From assembly GCF_933775445.1 (NCBI RefSeq), contig NC_065877.1:15562001-15626000 (forward strand): a DNA stretch of 64,000 nucleotides, in the 5' to 3' direction. The translations under genes were made by a program, and so were the position numbers. The stretch comes from Argentina anserina (taxonomy: Eukaryota > Streptophyta > Magnoliopsida > Rosales > Rosaceae). This document shows positions 61,140 to 64,000 of this stretch, piece after piece; the stretch's first letter is position 1, and each line of letters starts with the position of its first letter. Below the pieces are notes generated by a model. That model was given only the letters and a program-made list of their open reading frames with translations, ran no database searches and was not told where the DNA came from.

Positions 61140-64000
61140 TGTTGGTTGTCTTCTTTTGCAGGTGTGGAAAAGAACTTAGCTTTCTTCCCCAAACTGAGAA
61201 AAGGGCATAAACCCTTCAAACCAAGACCAAGTCTTTACTTGTTATAGTACCTAACAACAAAACCCAATGTCAGTTTTCCATTTTCTTGATCAGAAAATCA
61301 AACCCAATAAAAAGTTAAAAACCATGAAAGCCACCCACCATCAAAATGCTATAAAAGATTAAAAACCCCAACACAAGAATTCACTTCTCAGTTCGCCAAA
61401 CTCTTTAACATTTCCAGATTCCTAAAAAGCAGGGCATTGCATCAGATAAAACCAATCCCTTGATTTTCGAGGGGAACAACATAAAACAAGTAGAGCAACC
61501 AAAGCTTGAGGATTGGAAGTGAGAGTGAAGACGCAGATGAAAAGAACCAAAAGCAAGAAGAAGCAAACAAAACATCTAAAAGCAGGATTGCATTATGGAA
61601 CATGGGTTGTGTTGTACATGGAAAATGCCCATATCATGGAAACAAAGGAAAAGAAAAGGCCAAAAGAAGAAACAGGAAAGAGACCAGAGAGCAGGCAAGG
61701 CTTGTGTGAGTGACCGGAAGAAGAGTAAAGTGACGAGAGAAGCAGTAGTAGAGAGTAGAGAGTAGTAGTAGTAGTGCTGCAATGGTTGGGTTGGTTTCAC
61801 GGACCAGGTGTTCCTCTCTGTCTTAGTGGGTCTTAACTGAAAAGGGTAGGCGAGTAGAGAGAGGAGATGGAAATTCTTTTGTCAAGTATGCTTCTTTCAC
61901 GAGAAATGGGCAGTGATGAGTGAATGAACTAAACCTGATGCTGACCCATCCCTGCGTTAGCAGACAGAAGCATCAAGCATACGGCATACCATGTCATTAT
62001 GTAATATATAAAATACACATGAAAGAATATTTGTGGCTTAAATTTAGGGTTTGAATCAATTGAATGTATACAAAGAAGGAAACACACCCCTTTTATTTGG
62101 CTTAAAAAGTTAAATTCATACTTGTGAGAATTGTTTGGTTTTTATAAGAAATGTGAAATATTATATTACCTCATAAAATATATAACAACAATCATATGAT
62201 AGTATTCAAATCCTACGCTCTTTCTCAGCCCCCACGTGCGTCTACCCTACGTTTTTTTCCTTCTCCGTCCGGCGACACATCCTAACGACGTCGTCGTCGG
62301 ACGTGACCTCTTTGCCAAAGTCCTCTTGGCTACTATTCTTCTCTGACTTGAGATCTGAAACTTGTTTCAATGATGGGGAAGGGCGATTGTGCGTCTAGGC
62401 AGGAGTTCTCTTGGCTTTGGGGCTGACGGAAGCAGTGGTGGAGGATTGACACGATGGGTCGATCCACTTAGTTCATAAGTGCAGTGGATATGGGCGATGG
62501 GATGGATGGTAGGTGATAAGATCAGATGACAGGCATGGTTTGTTTTTAGGCAAAGGGGATTAACCTGCGTTGGCTGGATTGGTTAATTGTTGGCAATCTC
62601 TAGTGATCTCCCTGACCTGCTCTCAGGTGTATGACGATCATCAACTGGGTAGAAGAGGCAGATGATTTTGGGCTTGGGATGGTTCTCTTTCCCTCTTAGA
62701 CATATTTCTTTGGGCTTGAGTTTTGGAACTAAGCCCATTATGGGAAATTATGTTTTCATGTTCTTGTTATTTCTTTCAGTAGTTTGTACTATGTGGTAAT
62801 TTTTGTTAATATGTCGAGCTTGTCTCGATGGGATGTCAGGTTTATCCTGATTGTATTTTCAGTGTTAATCATGGAGTTTCATTGTGCATGGTGCTTCTTT
62901 GTTTAGATAGGTAGGTGTGATATCTGTCTTTTTTACTTTTCCATGAATCATTGGCTATCCTGAAAGGTGGTAGCGGGTGGACGTGTAGAGACATTTCCTT
63001 GACTTTTGTTTGTGATCTAAATGAAAGATTTTATCATCTTCAAAAAAAAATTCATATGATAATGATCTTTCATATATAGATACCACAATTTGACTCGTAT
63101 ATATCTTGCTCTCTTTTGAGAGTATGTGCTAGTATACTGCTTCATTTGCTTAATATCTGTCAAATTGAAAATCTTAAAAAATTGAATCATATCAGTAAGT
63201 AAGACTAATTTTGTTGGAAAGAGTTTAAATTAATAAGTTATAGGACGTAAGTGTGATTCTATTGTATCAATCTGATGGTGTTCGATTAATAACGTCTTGA
63301 TGAACTCAAATTAATAGAATCACTAATCTCTTAATGTGCAAGTGGCATACATTATTATCATTATCAAATGATGAATTATTTGAGACGGTTACATTGCTAC
63401 AGTGCGACTACTCATTGGTTTTATTTCATAACAATTTAACAAATGTGCTTCTAGACTTCTAGTCTTCCAGACACGAAGAGTTCTGGAATGATCCATGATC
63501 ATCGAGGACCAACCCGTCATGGACAAATGGCGACATGGCATCCTTAAGTAAATTTTTTTATACTGTGGGGTTTGTTTGATTTTTTTTTATACTGGATAAT
63601 TATATATTTTTTTGCATTTTCAAACATCTCGTTTCACGTATCACCTGTGACTTAGAGTAAAACCTCCTCATCTTGATATGCCATTTGCAGTTCACGATTT
63701 AAAGACATAGAGATAAAAACCTTAGCAATAATAATCTATTATTGTTTTAATTTCTTAACTATAATTTTATATTCAGTAAAAAAATTATTGCAAATCATAA
63801 TTTCCACTGCCACAGTACCACAAACTGATATTATTGTAATGTTTACTTTGCATATTCATATTTTCATAAATTTAAGTTTATTAGGTAAAGTATCTGAAAA
63901 GTTTAAAACATGTAGGTCCGACTGTACGAATTTTGGAGCATAACTCGAGTAGGCATTCGCTTTCAAGGAGCCTCCCATTCAATTTTAAATTTAGTTTCAG
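61140..64000. other. Upstream flank of receptor kinase copy B, no gene seen
   Basis: Matches 46366-49207 of unit A with scattered changes, including a shorter TAG/AGAG repeat and a 24-base insertion near 62655-62680 (gcagatgattttgggcttgg). Confidence 0.6.

Larger units (their letters stand above)
51707..64000. repeat. Tandem duplication, unit B (cut by the window end)
   Basis: It matches unit A from 36386 to about 49207. Divergence is uneven: a handful of changes per kb in much of the sequence, several indels in introns and intergenic DNA, and one loss of about 460 bases. The remaining roughly 2.5 kb of the unit should lie beyond the window if the duplication is complete. Confidence 0.9.

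Noticed and set aside
1..64000. CRISPR arrays, rRNA, tRNA genes
   Set aside because: No regularly spaced repeats and no rRNA or tRNA gene that I could recognise; the repeats present are TEs, microsatellites and the tandem duplication.

Overview
This is a stretch of plant nuclear DNA, most likely from a core eudicot and probably a rosid. A Rosaceae source would fit, but I cannot prove it. The evidence is many-exon genes with GT-AG introns, an AT-rich background, plant-only protein families, short-LTR Copia elements and MITEs. The sequence has no sign of bacterial or viral organisation.

Layout. 1-3.7 kb: AT-rich intergenic DNA with a TA/TG microsatellite. 3.7-9.0 kb (+): a complete 13-coding-exon alkaline alpha-galactosidase/raffinose synthase-like gene (SIP2 type). 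11.3-11.65 kb (+): a small one-exon membrane protein. 12.5-18.4 kb: a decayed Copia LTR retrotransposon on the minus strand, carrying a Mutator-like MITE with a 9-bp target duplication. 19.2-21.3 kb (+): a two-exon AN1/C2H2 zinc-finger stress-associated protein. 22.2-23.7 kb (-): an F-box/LRR/FBD-like gene. 24.9-30.7 kb (+): a second Copia element of the same family with clean 211-bp LTRs and a perfect 5-bp target duplication; it sits inside an older MITE. 31.2-31.6 kb: a hAT-like MITE. 32.3-40.7 kb (+): a complete 19-exon EFR3-like gene (EFOP type). 42.0-42.7 kb (+): a small conserved protein of 80 residues with a GC-AG intron. 43.6-46.4 kb (-): a PXC3-like LRR receptor kinase.

The main structural event is a head-to-tail duplication of about 15.3 kb. 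Unit A is 36386-51706. Unit B starts at 51707 and is cut off by the window edge after about 12.3 kb. The breakpoint lies inside exon 9 of the EFR3-like gene. Unit B therefore holds a 5'-truncated, frameshifted EFR3 pseudogene plus second, apparently intact copies of the 80-residue gene and the receptor kinase. An assembly artefact (two haplotypes placed in series) must be excluded before this is treated as biology.

Gene relationships. The order SIP2 - AN1/C2H2 SAP - EFR3-like - PXC3-like combines two Arabidopsis neighbourhoods as I remember them: At3g57480-At3g57520 (SAP13, SIP2) and At2g41820-At2g41835 (PXC3, EFR3-like, SAP11). The window thus looks like the unsplit ancestral block, later invaded by TEs. 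The genes are not one pathway: they cover sugar remobilisation (SIP2), stress response (SAP), ubiquitin ligase targeting (F-box), plasma-membrane PI4-kinase anchoring (EFR3) and vascular/developmental signalling (PXC3-like). I found no convincing wholly new system. The most notable items are the duplication and its truncated gene, two GC-AG introns, a duplicated splice donor, and the dated TE insertions.
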